Made by a program: the position numbers and the translations under genes. This document shows, in pieces, positions 21,299-32,786 of a stretch of 64,000 nt of DNA. The notes below the pieces were generated by a model, which saw nothing but the letters and a program-made list of their open reading frames with translations, did not search any database and was not told the origin of the DNA. The stretch lies in assembly GCA_963082875.1 (NCBI GenBank), contig OY720100.1, forward strand, positions 16,702,591 to 16,766,590, given 5' to 3'. Within the stretch, counting starts at the first letter, position 1. Each line of letters starts with the position of its first letter. The stretch is from Corella eumyota. Taxonomy: Eukaryota; Chordata; Ascidiacea; Phlebobranchia; Corellidae.

Positions 21299-22922
21299 AT
21301 GAATCTGGAAAACTCTGATTCTTGTGATTTTTTGTTTAAAATTGTGATGATCGGAGATGCTGGGGTGGGTAAAACTTGCATCGTACAAAGGTTTAAAACT
21401 GGGATCTGGTTAGAATCTCAATCCAGTACAATAGGGGTCGATTTCTGCCTAAAAACTTGTGATATTAACGGAAAGAAAGTTAAACTCCAGGTGTGTGTGT
21501 TTTGTATGTGTTTTTGTTAAATAAAATTTACATAAAAAATGTAAAAATGCAAGGAAAAAGGATGGGATTCTGTTTTAAATTCTTGCTGCTACAATGTCAA
21601 ATTTTCTCTTTAAGAAAACAACAATATTAACTAAACTTTTATTAAACCTGAGACCAGGTAAAAAAAACTGAAACCACCTCACTAACGTCAAACTAAACTG
21701 TTAAAGTTATTTCGCAACTGGCTCAGGGTAACAGATGTTACTCTAAGTTTGAGCTGTGAAGTCAATCTTTTTACATCAATGATATAATAATATTAACAAC
21801 AGTTAAAGATGTCACTTTGCAAAAAAATTGAAAACAAAACAAGCTAAAATAATGACAATAATACCAACAACTTGATATTATACCAAACTAGTAAAGACAA
21901 CTCAAGACTGGGTCAGGGGTAATAAAAGTCCCCTAATGATTATGATTAGCCTGTTAAGGGGCATAAAATGGTATGAAATTGAACCTAAACTTTTACCACC
22001 AAGGTCTGGGACACAGCGGGGCAGGAAAGGTTCAGGACCATCACCCAATCTTATTATAGAAGCGCTCATGCTGTGTTGTGTGCATTTGATATCACCCAGA
22101 AGTCGACTTTTCATTCAATCAACCACTGGATGGAAGATGTGTTGAAGTTCTGTGCAAGTGATGTCATTAAAGTGGTGATCGGTAATTTATTAAATCTTGT
22201 TTTGTGAGGTCATTATTATAAACTACTAGCCCATACTAGCCCATAACCTGACCCTACAGCTGAGATTTTAATTGTTAAAATATAGTTGCAACTCTCAACC
22301 AATATTAGCCAGTAATTAATACAGAAGTTTTGTTTTTGTTAGGACATTATAAACTACTTGTCAATGGCCCCGCTATCTCAAGATTTTTATTGTCATAATA
22401 TGGTTGCAACTCTCAACTAATATTTGCCCGATAATTTACCTGCAAACTACAAACTGTAGTTTTATTTATTTTGTAGGCCTATAAATTGGACAAACAAATA
22501 TATATTAAGCTTCATTATATTTAAAAGAAACTCCATAACATAAGATTAGGTGGATTAGTTATGTATTATTAACCCATTTTTACTCCAAACTTTGTATTAG
22601 ATTAAAAGACTGGTTTTTTAAATAACAATTTTTATCAAAATTTTAATATTTTTTTATTCCAGGTAACAAATGTGATTTAGTCTCGAAAAGGGAGGTACCA
22701 CAAGAGGCAGCATACAGTTTAGCTCATCGTCATGATGCCCTTGACTACGTCGAAACCTCAGCAAAAGACAACAAAAATATCGACTCAGTTTTTAAAAGAA
22801 TAGCGGAAGAGTTAGTGAAGAAATACGACGGAACAAAATTCACGTCTGAGAACGATGGAATGGTTTTAGACCCAGAGATGAAAACAAAAGCAGTTGATAA
22901 AAAATGTTGCAGTATTTTGTGA
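21299..22922 (+). CDS. RAB43: Rab19/Rab43-type small GTPase
   Basis: Membrane-trafficking GTPase of the Rab family. Exons 21299-21490, 22004-22181 and 22663-22922 join in frame to give 209 residues. All nucleotide-binding motifs are present: P-loop GDAGVGKT (19-26), STIGVDF in switch I, WDTAGQE (66-72), NKCD (125-128) and ETSAK (154-158). The switch II continuation [16 protein letters not shown] and the later HWMEDV resemble Rab43 and Rab19 more than Rab30. The protein ends KKCCSIL, whose last four residues form a CaaX-type prenylation box rather than the terminal CC or CXC of many Rabs. The intron-1 acceptor (ACCACCAAG) has a weak pyrimidine tract but is fixed by the conserved VWDTAGQE. Assignment within the Rab19/43/30 group is uncertain. 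Confidence 0.92.
21700..21792 (+). repeat. SINE-A fragment (3' half)
   Basis: A degenerate match to the SINE-A tail in Rab intron 1, with GCAACTGGCTCAGGGTAACAG and then TGTTACTCTAAGTTTGAG. The tRNA-like head is missing. Confidence 0.5.
22220..22540 (+). repeat. R3 dispersed repeat, about one and a half copies in tandem
   Basis: Two successive matches to the R3 family in Rab intron 2. Each has the core ATTTTTATTGTCATAATATGG or a variant, then GTTGCAACTCTCAAC and AATATT. The second continues through TTTATTTTGTAGGCCTATAA to an AT-rich end with AAGCTT. Confidence 0.6.
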
Positions 22923-25788
22923 AATTTTGCAATTTTTAAATATTGAAAATATATTTTTACAATTCTTATTAAATGATATTAAGATATAGTTGTAAAACTG
23001 TAAAAAATAATTATTTTAAGTTTTATTTTTATTACTAAATTATTCTGTAAAAAATTAGCTTGGTTTTGCATGTTATTCTATACCAAATAACATGATATTT
23101 TAATATTTAATATTATAGGTGATTTTATTATATTTAGAAGCTGCTTGCACTATTTTAAACTTTTAATTTTTCAATGTTGAGATTATAATGCAGTTTTAAA
23201 CGATCAAAATATAGACCTTGCAATATTTTAAATTCATAATTTTACTGTTAACTCATTCTATATTTATTCACAATTTATAGTGTTAACTTATTAGATATTG
23301 GAGATTATTGTACTAGATTACCATATTAGCTGCCATATGTATATTTACCTCATATAATAGACATGAATATTACACAACAATTGTCCTTGTTTCTTGCCAA
23401 TATTTTGTTGCAGTAAATTATTATTTTACCGAATAAATATATTTAATGTTAAAAGTAGATTGTGGTAATATCTGAGTTTATATGAAACTAGGGCTTAGTC
23501 ATTCTTAATTAGTCATGAGGGAATTTCCAACGCTGTAGTTTGCAAAATTTACTAAGTTTAAACTAGCAGTAAAATCAAGTCAAATTTGTTTTCAAAAATT
23601 TTACATAAATTTTATATTTTTTTAAAATATTCTTGTAAAAAAAGTTGGTTTAAAACTTGACATTAAAAAACTATAACTGCACCAACCCATTCTCAAGTTG
23701 TACAACAAAAATATAAAATATTAAAATATATGTCACTATATACTAAATATAGTTTTACAAAAACTTAGAAAAATGTTCAAATTTTATATAAATTTGCGTA
23801 TTTTTTACAAATAACTCTTTAATTAAAATGACTATACATGTATACAGATTATGTAGTTTGTGAGTCGTCCCTCCCGTGGTATAGGGTTTTAACATATACA
23901 CGTGAAAAATAACTTTACTAATTTTGTAATATAAAATTAATAGTTTTGTTTAAACGCGGTATAACATACTTAAAATCTTTATGTAAACATTAATACTTTT
24001 GGCATGTTTTAAATCATTAAATTGATTTTGTCATTTTTTCCCGTCGTATTGTTGTAATATTAATTGTATATCGTATTTATTATTTACTTTTATCAATGTG
24101 CGAAAAAACCAAAATAAAAAAAAACGAGTTAAATTTAATATAAATTTATAAAATTTTCTTACAACAAATTTTAAATTTAAGCCAGTTCAAATTAGCTAAA
24201 ATAAAAATAAACATATATTTTTCACCCAGAAAATCTTAATTACATTTTATGCTTGTTTAATTAGCATCCTTAAAAAATTAAAAAACAATTCAAAACCACT
24301 TTAAAGTCGTAAAATTTTCGGCAATTTTAAAAAAAAACACTAAAAAATGTTAAAGGTCTCATTATATTCGGTGATGTTATAAATTAGTCCAAAATAGTTG
24401 TTCGACAACTTCAATTATTAAACCACAAGAACTGCCTAAGGCTTATACACGTACCGTCATTGGGTTACAATGGTATAGAATATACAATTCTCAAATTACA
24501 GATGGCAGGTATATTGGTAAGTGATATTTAGTGTATGATGTTTCAGTAGTTTTGACATTTGATAGGTGTTGGGTTATAACTACTAGTAAAAATAAAAACG
24601 TGTAAAAAAATAGAAGAAAAAAAAGGTTACTAATTTATCTTCTTAATTAGTTTATAATAAAATTAGTTAATTTATAATTTTTCATTTCATACTGGTCTTA
24701 TCTTAAATTTTAAATTTTCTTTTAAAAGTTAAAATTTTGATTAAAAAGTCGTAATATTGAAGATAGATAGAATCAGTTTAATAAGTTAATAAGTTAGTGT
24801 AAACAATGAGGTTGTTATAACGTTATAAGATAGCCGAGGGGAATAAATTTAAAGTGAAATGGATTATAACACGTAGTAGTTATCAGTTAATTTTAATCCG
24901 TACAAGTTAAATATTTAAATAATGTAGTTTTAAAGATTGAATAAAATAAGTATTTAAATATAAGAAAAATATTTAAAAAGTTTTAAAATGGACACAAAAT
25001 TGTTTAAAAATTAAGGATGGTTTTGATGAATTGAAGTTGTAGAAATTTTATTATTAAGAAAAATTAATATTTAAATATACTATTAAGTACAATGCAATAG
25101 CATACTAATATTAATTTTCTTAATAAACTTTTTAAAATTTAAAATACATTTTTTTTATAATAAAAGACACTTTTTAAAAAATAGAAGATATTTAAAAAAT
25201 TAACAAAATTTATTTATATTTTAGTGAAAACAGTATCAAATAGGGAATGAGCTGAAAAAAGCTCCAACTCTGATTGTAAATATATCAAGACTTTAGTTTA
25301 AATGTGTTTTAAAGTAAACCTGAAATAAGGACAAAGTGATCCAGTATTGAAAGGGGAACTGACAACGCCAAAAAAGCCAAGTTAAAAGAAGACATTGCAT
25401 ACATCTTGCTAGGAAGCACATTTGGTGGCAAACTGTACAACAAGTATTAAACTATATAAAGTATTATAAGACCAACAACATTGATTTAATACCAAACAGA
25501 ACTGAATCAGCAAAGTTGACGTTTTTGCATCAAGTTAAAGAAAATTATAAGACTTTAGAAATACAAAACTTAAAGAAGAAGCAATATTAAAAAGAAAGCA
25601 CAATATTAAAGCCATAAGTAAAGAAGAATTTTTGTTAAAAATTGCCAAAAAAAACAAGATCTTTAATATACCTAAGTATAGCAACTAAACCTACAACAAA
25701 CTGTCAAAATAACATCAAGAAAGCACAAAAACTTGGACTAAAAAACATTTAAAAAGTTTAAAAAAAAAGTGAAACATAATAAGGTAGA
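22923..25788. other. Gene-poor spacer between the Rab and plakin-repeat genes
   Basis: It contains the Rab 3' UTR (possible AATAAA at 23432-23437), one dispersed element at about 23960-24126, and AT-rich DNA. A possible mini-exon lies at 24502-24508: the sequence before it is acceptor-like (AATTACAG), it encodes ATGGCAG, and a GT donor follows. The A-rich stretch 25240-25788 directly precedes the transmembrane exon and may be its 5' UTR. Confidence 0.45.
23960..24126 (+). repeat. Dispersed element with A-rich 3' end (copy 1)
   Basis: About 150 bp here match the reverse complement of about 35985-36136. Shared blocks include AAAATCTTTATGTAAACATT, TTTTGGCATGTTTTAAATCA and TCGTATTGTTGTAATATTAA. 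This copy ends in an A-rich run near 24126, as a poly(A)-tailed retroposon would. Family unknown. Confidence 0.6.
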
Positions 25789-25897
25789 ATGGCTCTTGGA
25801 ATGTCTCCAGGAATATTAGCAGCTGTCGTTATATTATCGGTGGAGTTGATCGTAATAATAGTGGTTGTTGTCTTTCTAATATGTCATAGTAAGAAAA
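25789..25897 (+). CDS. Alternative first exon: transmembrane segment of plakin-repeat gene
   Basis: It encodes 36 residues plus one base. After MALGMSPGILA comes one long hydrophobic stretch (about residues 9-32, with VVILSVELIVIIVVVVFLIC), then the basic CHSKKS, which suits a signal anchor or single membrane span. A good donor (AAAA|GTAAGT) follows at 25898, leaving phase 1. Exon 27659-27745 needs exactly phase 1, as does the exon it would replace (27045-27390). I therefore infer an alternative first exon giving a membrane-anchored isoform. It could instead belong to a separate small gene whose other exons I did not find. Confidence 0.5.
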
Positions 25898-27044
25898 GTA
25901 AGTGCAAATATTTTCAATTTTTTTTTAATTATTGTTTTAATGGAAAAGTTATAATTTTTTGGCCAAATTTTGTAAATTTTTATATCAGGATTTATTATTA
26001 TTATTAAAAAAAAACGACTTCTAAAATTTAATGATTTTAAAGACCTTTACGCAGACTTAATTAATTCCAAGTTTACTTATATAAGTTAAAGTTTTGCACT
26101 TGTTCAATATAATTTTTAATCCCGAAAAGAGGTTAAAATATATAAAAACAGCATTATTTAACTGTAGTAATAAAAGTGTAAACACAGGAGAAGTTTATGT
26201 TTGTGTATACTAACAATATATTTAAACCCTTGTCAAAAACAAATTTAAAAAAAAATTCGCTTAAAAAACTTTGATGTTTTAATATTTTGAAAACAATTAT
26301 AATAATAAGCATGAGGTAAGCGGTCATAACTTCAAGTACCTAATATTGTGCTCGGTTTTGATTGGTCCAGCGCTTATGGCGTAACAATACGTTCATATTT
26401 AAAAGTTAAGCGGAAAATATAATTGCTCGTTTTTCAAATAATTTTGTTTATTTTTTATGATGTAATAACGTATTTGTTTACATAATTAACGTATCTTTAT
26501 AATTAATAAATGAACCCAGTTTCTACGACATTATATCCAATTATGTTTTGTGTATAAATTCTATTGAGAAATAACTATAAAATATTTAAAAAAATCCATT
26601 TTAAAAATATTAATATTTCTATTTAAGAAAAATTAAAAACTACGCTTAAGTATTTTGATTATAAAACTAATAATTAATATATTTCAATTTTCTTGATAAT
26701 TTTCACAAATAATAAATGGTAAAACCTATTTATTTTGATAACCTTTAAATCAATAATATAATCATCCAAGCCTATTATATTGGCATTTTATATATATATC
26801 AAATGCATAAACCTCAATCAAAAGCACAATCAATACCAAAAATGAGTTTTAAATTGTAACACTGGGGCCCCGGGCATTTTATGTAAGTTATTCTAGCAAT
26901 GAACTTTTGTAATATTGATGGATAAGAATTTAGTAAAACAGTTAAACAGTATAAACTGCACTAAAATGTTATTCTGGCCCTATATGCTATAATGAAGACG
27001 ATTTTTAGAATGTGATATTTAAAAAACTGTTTAAAACATAAACT

Positions 27045-30000
27045 ATGCCAAGTTTTAAAGATAAATTTTTCGGTAAAACATTATCAAAATCAAGAAATAA
27101 CGAAAGAGAAATACGGTTAAAAAACCTGTACGAAGATATAGTAAAATGTATTCTCGCTGACCCTTATTTGTGTACTATAAGCAAGCCTATGGTTGATACA
27201 ATAGCACAAAGGACAGTTAAGTTAGTGGACGATGCGGTTGAAAGTTCGCTGAAATCGTTGAAGCGACAATTAAAATCAGAGTCACGTGAGAAAATATTAT
27301 TAAATCGAAAGCTTAGAGATTTGCAGGAAAAATATGATAAAAAGTGCTCGCAACAAACTCCGTTAATTAGAATTAAAAATAAAAATAAAGGTAAAATACA
27401 ACTTTTAAAGTTGGTGCTAAAAAATTTTTAAATAAACCCGCGTTTGTTAATTAAAAAATTGATTAAAATTAATAAAACGAAGTTAATTGAAAAACCTAAA
27501 AACTTTGGTATAATGGTCTCCCCAAAAATATAATTTAATGAAATTAAAAACTTAAATTTATCAAATAAAACAAAACAAAAATGTTATTACAATAAAATAT
27601 ACCAAGTTAATAATGTCCAGAAATATTAAAATTAAATTCTTAAATTTGTTGTTTTTAGTGCGAAACCAAACCGAGTTTCCAGAGAAAAAAGGCAAACCCG
27701 GGGATGATCCAATTATGATTAAAAATACTAAACTTGAAACAACCGGTTTGTTAAGTTTTATATTTATTTAAATGTTTTTATATATGTGTATGTGTTAAGT
27801 TTATAGGCCCGCAAAATAAAATAAAAAATTTATTTGTTGTAAAAGGGTAAATTATTACTGGTAAATATTTAATGCAAGTTTTAACAATATTAATACAATC
27901 AGAAGGCTGACCAAAAGACAGGCTATCGACTAGTTATACAAGTTTAATTTTAATATTTTTTTGTAATTTTTGAACTGTTTGTTTTATTTTATAGAAAAAG
28001 ACGAAGCACTTATAATTGAAAACGAAAAAAATGCAAACTCCGAGGTAAAGTTAAGGTTTTATTAAATTTAAATACATTATTTGTAATACAAAACCTCTTC
28101 TATAAACTAGTGTAAAAGTTGGACTGCTTTGTATGTGGATTTAGTCTTAACTCATTTTTTACTCCCACTCAGTCTCAAAATGACTTTTGTCGGTTAGAAT
28201 ATTATTGATTATATTTGCCTGATAACAAATCTGCTGATTGGTGACTCAGCAAAAGTTTGTTTCCCTACTTAAAGGCGCTAAGCATAAGAGCAGTTGGAAT
28301 TGAAACTAAGACCTTAAGTTGTAAAGCTAAGTGTTAAAATATTCTGTATTTACTAGGTTTCAAAGTCTCGAAAATCCTCTGAATCTTCTCTGGAAACTGA
28401 AAAGAAATCCCTGGATTCAACCACAGAGGAGAACTCATCTTCTGATGAGGATCAAGAAACTAAAATCCCGGAAGTGGAGGAAATAGAAGAAGATAAAAAT
28501 GAAAAGGTAAACCAAGATAAAAATTAAAAATTGATGAAGCAAAATTTTGTAATAAAATTTAAATGGGAATATTAACAGTATCTCTTAGCAAATTAATAAC
28601 ATTTTTTTAAGTAAATTATTCATTTAATTTTTTTTTATCTCATAAATTAAAAAATCAAAACTGCACTAATAAATTATATTGTGTATTAAAACTATTTTTA
28701 TTATATTAATATTTGCTGAAAAACCAAAATTGATTTAAGAAATCTGACTCTGAATCAGAAGAAGTTGTTGAAGAAGAAATTGTGGAAACAGAATCAAAAG
28801 TTGAAAATTTGGAGCCAATTTCAAGATCCAGATTGTCCAGCTCGTCGAGCAGCTCTTCGTCATCATCTAGCGACAAGTCAAGTAAGCAAAAAATACTTTT
28901 AAGTTGATACAACATTGTAAAAATTAGTTGTTGAGGCACATAGTCTGATAATGTAATATACTGGTCATTGCATTAAACTATAAGACAAAAGGTTTCGGGT
29001 TTAAACTCCACCAATGCCACACTTTTTACTCTTAAGCCCGGCGTTAACAGAAACTACACTTTCCAACAGCATACTTCTTCCCAATAAAAATACAAAAACT
29101 CTATTACCTTAGTGCAAAACGGAAGAAAAAAAATATCAAACACTTATTTTTTGTTGTTAGTTTGTAGAGTAAAAAAATGATAAATTTAACTAATATTTAT
29201 AACTTATTCTAGTTGTATCAGATAAGGAACCTGAACCAGATGTTGAAGAAATTATCACAGAACCCGAGGTTGAACCAGAAGAAGTTAAAGTCGTCGAAAT
29301 CGGTAAATATAAACTAATTTTTGACTTTTACAAAGATATAGTAGATTAAGAGTTATTATAATTATAATTGGTAGATATTTAGTCAATTTGAAATTAAAAA
29401 ATTGGCATATTTAAGCAAAGAAAATTGTAATCCAAGCAATAAAGATTAACTTAGATCTACATAAAAAAAAACTAATAAAAGAAAGCTTGTATTTTTTTGC
29501 ATAAAAAGGTTTTCTTTTTTAGCCCCACCTTTAGTAGAACCCCAGCCCCAGCCGCAAGACAAATCAGGGATCACGTTGTCTCTACGGATCGACGGAAAAG
29601 GGGAACGTGAGATCCACGTTAACGGACAACCGATCCGCATCAACGTCGGAGAGCAGAGTTCGTCCGAAGAATCAGATGATCCGTATCCGTCAATGACGTC
29701 ACAAAAATCGATGACGTCACAGAATGATATTGAAGTGATTAGGAGGTACGACCAGGCGGCGCTAGAGAGTCAAGCTCAGAATACTCTGATTTATGACCCA
29801 ATCAGAAAACAGGTGAAAAAATTTAAAAAAAAATGATTTTTAGATTTTTTTTGGATTTTCTTAATTTGTTTTAAACTTTTTTAGATGATGAATCGACCTG
29901 GCTCTGCTGCGAGTTCCTTCTCCTCAAGCTCTGAAACAGGAAGTGACGTACAGGCCGGTACAGACGAAGCCGTGGCGGGGATTATCAACGTCACAAAGGG

Positions 30001-31795
30001 CGAAAAACTTACAATCTGTCAAGCTGTGCAGAACGGGTTGATACCAAAACGAACAGCAATGTTACTGCTCGAAGCTCAGGCCGCGACTGGTAGCATGGTT
30101 AACCCCAAAAACGGGGTAAAATTATCGGTTATAGAGGCGGTCCAAAGCGGGATAGTAGACTCCAGTTATCAGAAGACACTTATAGCAGCAGAAGGGGCTT
30201 ACTACGGGTTCCTAGACCCTAGAACGAATGAAAACGTGTCACTAAACACCGCAATAACTCGAGGTATATTCCCTAAGTTGCAAGGTGTTAGGTTGTTAGA
30301 AGCACAAGTTGCCACTGGAGGCGTGATCGACCCGTGGACGGGAATGAGGTACACTGTCAAGTCGGCTATCAGCAAGGGTTTAATCGATAAAGAAACAGCA
30401 AAGTTGGTGAAAAATAACGAAGAACAAGAGGACTTCTTTGACCCAGGCACTAAGAGGAAGCTAGGTTATGGAGATATTTTAAGTAAATGCATCAGAGACC
30501 TTGACACTGGTTTAAAGTTTCTATACATCGAGGAGAAACCTAGAACGAATGAGACACGATATCAGCCGGAGTTGCTGACCTTTAGAAGCGCGTTCCGTCG
30601 TAAGGTGACGCTGCAGGAACTTATCGACGCTGGGTTAGTAAACCAGAATACGTTGGACGCTTTCCAGAGCGGTAAAATAAGCAAAGAAGAACTCAGAGAC
30701 CTACTGCACCCTTACTTAGTGGGTGATGAACCTATATGTGGAATACTTAACAAGACTACATACAAAGTACTTACAATATGCCAAGCTGTTAAGGAAGGGA
30801 TTCTAAGGCGCGGGACCGCGCTTGAATTGCTAGAAGCCCAGGCTGCAACTGGTAGCATGATCGACCCAATGTCAGGCAAAAAAATGTCGGTGAGTCGGGC
30901 TGTTAGTTTAGGTCTTGTTGATTCCCAATTCGCAGTTGCACTCCGTAGAGCTGAGCAAGCTGTACATGGTTATAAAGAGCCAGGAACCAACCGTAATATC
31001 TCACTGTTTGAAGCAATAAAACGAGGTGTAGTGATAGAGAACCACGGGATAAGGATGCTCGAAGCACAGCTAGCTACAGGGGGTCTGATTGACCCACAAG
31101 CGGGGTACAGAATCACAATGTCGGTTGCTATGTCTCGTGGGTTATTCGATCAGAGAATGGCTGAGGTTCTGACTAAATCGAATACAGATGTCAAGGGGTA
31201 TTATTACCCAACTACAGGTAAGTGAAATGAGGTTAAAATATATTGCCATGTTAAAGTTTTATAAAGTGTTTTAACTACGTCATTTTTAAAGCATGTTCTG
31301 TCTTTTAAAGTCGATAATTGTAAAGATTAACTAGGCAACTAAGTATTGGGTCATAAAATTAAAAGTTACTTAATGTTAAAATCATAAAGTCGACCATTTT
31401 TATATCCATGAAAAAAAGCATAAATTGCATGAAATTATTTTTAAAAAAGACATAAAAATTTTCCTAAAATAAAACCAAAAATTCGATTTATTTTAAATTT
31501 TTTCTTATTTTTTTTTCAAGGTGAAAATTTAACGTACGGCGAACTTATGCAAAAATGTGTCCGAAACAAGAAGAAAAACACAAATATGTTACTACTTCCA
31601 CTCCATGATAACGCACCCATGGCTGGGGCGATGCAAAGAGGGCCATACAGGCACCGTAAAGTGATTATAATGGACCCAACCACTAAGAAACAGATATCTG
31701 TGGAACAAGCTGTTGCTAGGAATGTAATTGATGAAAATACGGCGCAAAAATTAACTGCTCAGCAAGGCAGTTGGTTGGAGACTAAAAGATCTTAA
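27045..31795 (+). CDS. Plakin-repeat (plectin/desmoplakin tail-like) cytolinker protein
   Basis: Likely intermediate-filament linker. Exons 27045-27390, 27659-27745, 27995-28044, 28357-28506, 28740-28881, 29213-29302, 29523-29812, 29885-31217 and 31521-31795 join in frame to 920 residues. Residues 1-115 are basic with a probable coiled coil (about 60-105). Residues 116-370 are acidic, Ser-rich and of low complexity. From about 416 come plakin repeats with the hallmark LLEAQAATGSMVNP, LLEAQVATGGVIDP, LLEAQAATGSMIDP and LLEAQLATGGLIDP. They form two repeat domains separated by a linker (FRRKVTLQELIDAGLV, about 590-650), as in the tails of desmoplakin and plectin, plus a last partial repeat (IIMDPTTKKQISVEQAV). 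No plakin or spectrin-repeat head and no actin-binding domain is present. The ATG follows an in-frame TAA by two codons, so it is a true start for this isoform. The exact vertebrate counterpart is unclear. Confidence 0.88.
27780..27930 (-). repeat. R3 dispersed repeat (degenerate)
   Basis: Partial match in a plakin-gene intron: TTATAGGCCCGCAAAATAAA, then TTTGTTGTAAAAGGGTAAAT and a degenerate remainder. Confidence 0.45.
28105..28330 (-). repeat. SINE-A copy, diverged
   Basis: Reverse-orientation SINE-A in the intron before exon 28357-28506. Visible parts are CCACTCAGTCTCAAAATGAC, the internal ATTATTGATTATATTTGCC, and the degenerate B box in GTTGGAATTGAAACTAAGAC. Confidence 0.65.
28938..29110 (+). 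repeat. SINE-B copy
   Basis: Begins with A-box-like TAATGTAATATACTGGTCAT, then the B-box-like GGTTTCGGGTTTAAACTCCA and the body CCAATGCCACACTTTTTAC with CTTAAGCCCGGCGTTAACAG. It lies in a plakin-gene intron. Confidence 0.65.
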
Positions 31796-32511
31796 TGAAA
31801 AATATTATAATTTTTTTTTGAGACAAAATATTGAAAATTTGGGTTTTTAAGCCAAAGAAATGGAAATTTTTTTTTTTACAATACGTTAGACTGAATACCG
31901 AGCTTAATTTTAAAATTAAAAGTTTTTTGGGAATTTAATTTTTAAACAAAAACTGAAAAATCTTTTTTTAAAACAAAAAAAGTTTAAAAAAATGTGATTT
32001 TTTTCATACAATTGTTAGATTGAATAACAGTCTTAATTTTAAAATCCTAAATTTTTTTATGAATTAATTTCTTGTCCAAAAATAATTGAAATATAATTTT
32101 ATAGCCAAATATATATTGAATTTTTTTCAAATATTTCAAACCCCTTTTTTCTTTTCTTTTACTGTTTTGCTATTTAATTTTATAGCCAAATATGGATATA
32201 GAAATTTTAATAGTTTTTTTTCTTTAAATTTTGTAACATAATTTTAAAGTCAAATATAGAGGCTTAAAATTAAATTATTTCCAATCAATTTTTTTCTTTT
32301 TTTGTAAGTTAATATCAAAATCAAATATGTGTAAAAAAAAATTATTTTTAATTTTTTTTCACTTTGTAAATTTATTTAGCCAATCTAAATTCTAAAGGTG
32401 TTTAGAAATAATTTTGTGTTAGTTTAAAAATTTTAAAGTTAGAAATTTTTTTGTGTATATAATAAAATACAAAACCTTAAAAAAATATTATTTTTTAACA
32501 AACAATTTTTA

Positions 32512-32786
32512 ATTGTGTGGTGTAGTGGTAAGAACACTTGCTACATCACACATGAGGTCGTCGGTTCAATCCCCACTGCTCTCATGCTGTAGCGCCCTTG
32601 AGTAAGGCGCTATAAACGGTATGAACTTCTGCTGAGCCAACACTTAATCAGCAGTATAATTACCAGGCAATCATAATCTATAATATCCCAAACTGCCACA
32701 GGCAACTCGAGACTGGGTCGGAGTAACTGATGTTACTCTATGTTTAAGTCGCGCATTCGACTTTCCCACATCGAGGATAAAGATAA
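32512..32786 (+). repeat. SINE-A, well-preserved copy
   Basis: Best plus-strand example of the family. It opens TGTGGTGTAGTGGTAAGAAC (A box), followed by GTCGGTTCAATCCCCACTGC (B box), CTGTAGCGCCCTTGAGTAAG, TCTATAATATCCCAAACTGC and CTCGAGACTGGGTCGGAGTA, and ends CATCGAGGATAAAGATA. The order of A and B boxes marks it as tRNA-derived. It carries no coding capacity and would depend on a LINE for movement. Confidence 0.85.

Noticed and set aside
30202-30450. 82-residue minus-strand open frame within the plakin repeats
   Set aside because: It lies wholly antisense to the large plakin-repeat exon, whose translation is clearly conserved.
32512-32600. tRNA gene suggested by GGTGTAGTGGT and GGTTCAATCCC
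   Set aside because: The same head occurs in more than a dozen dispersed copies followed by a constant ~200-bp tail and no closed acceptor stem, so it is a SINE head.
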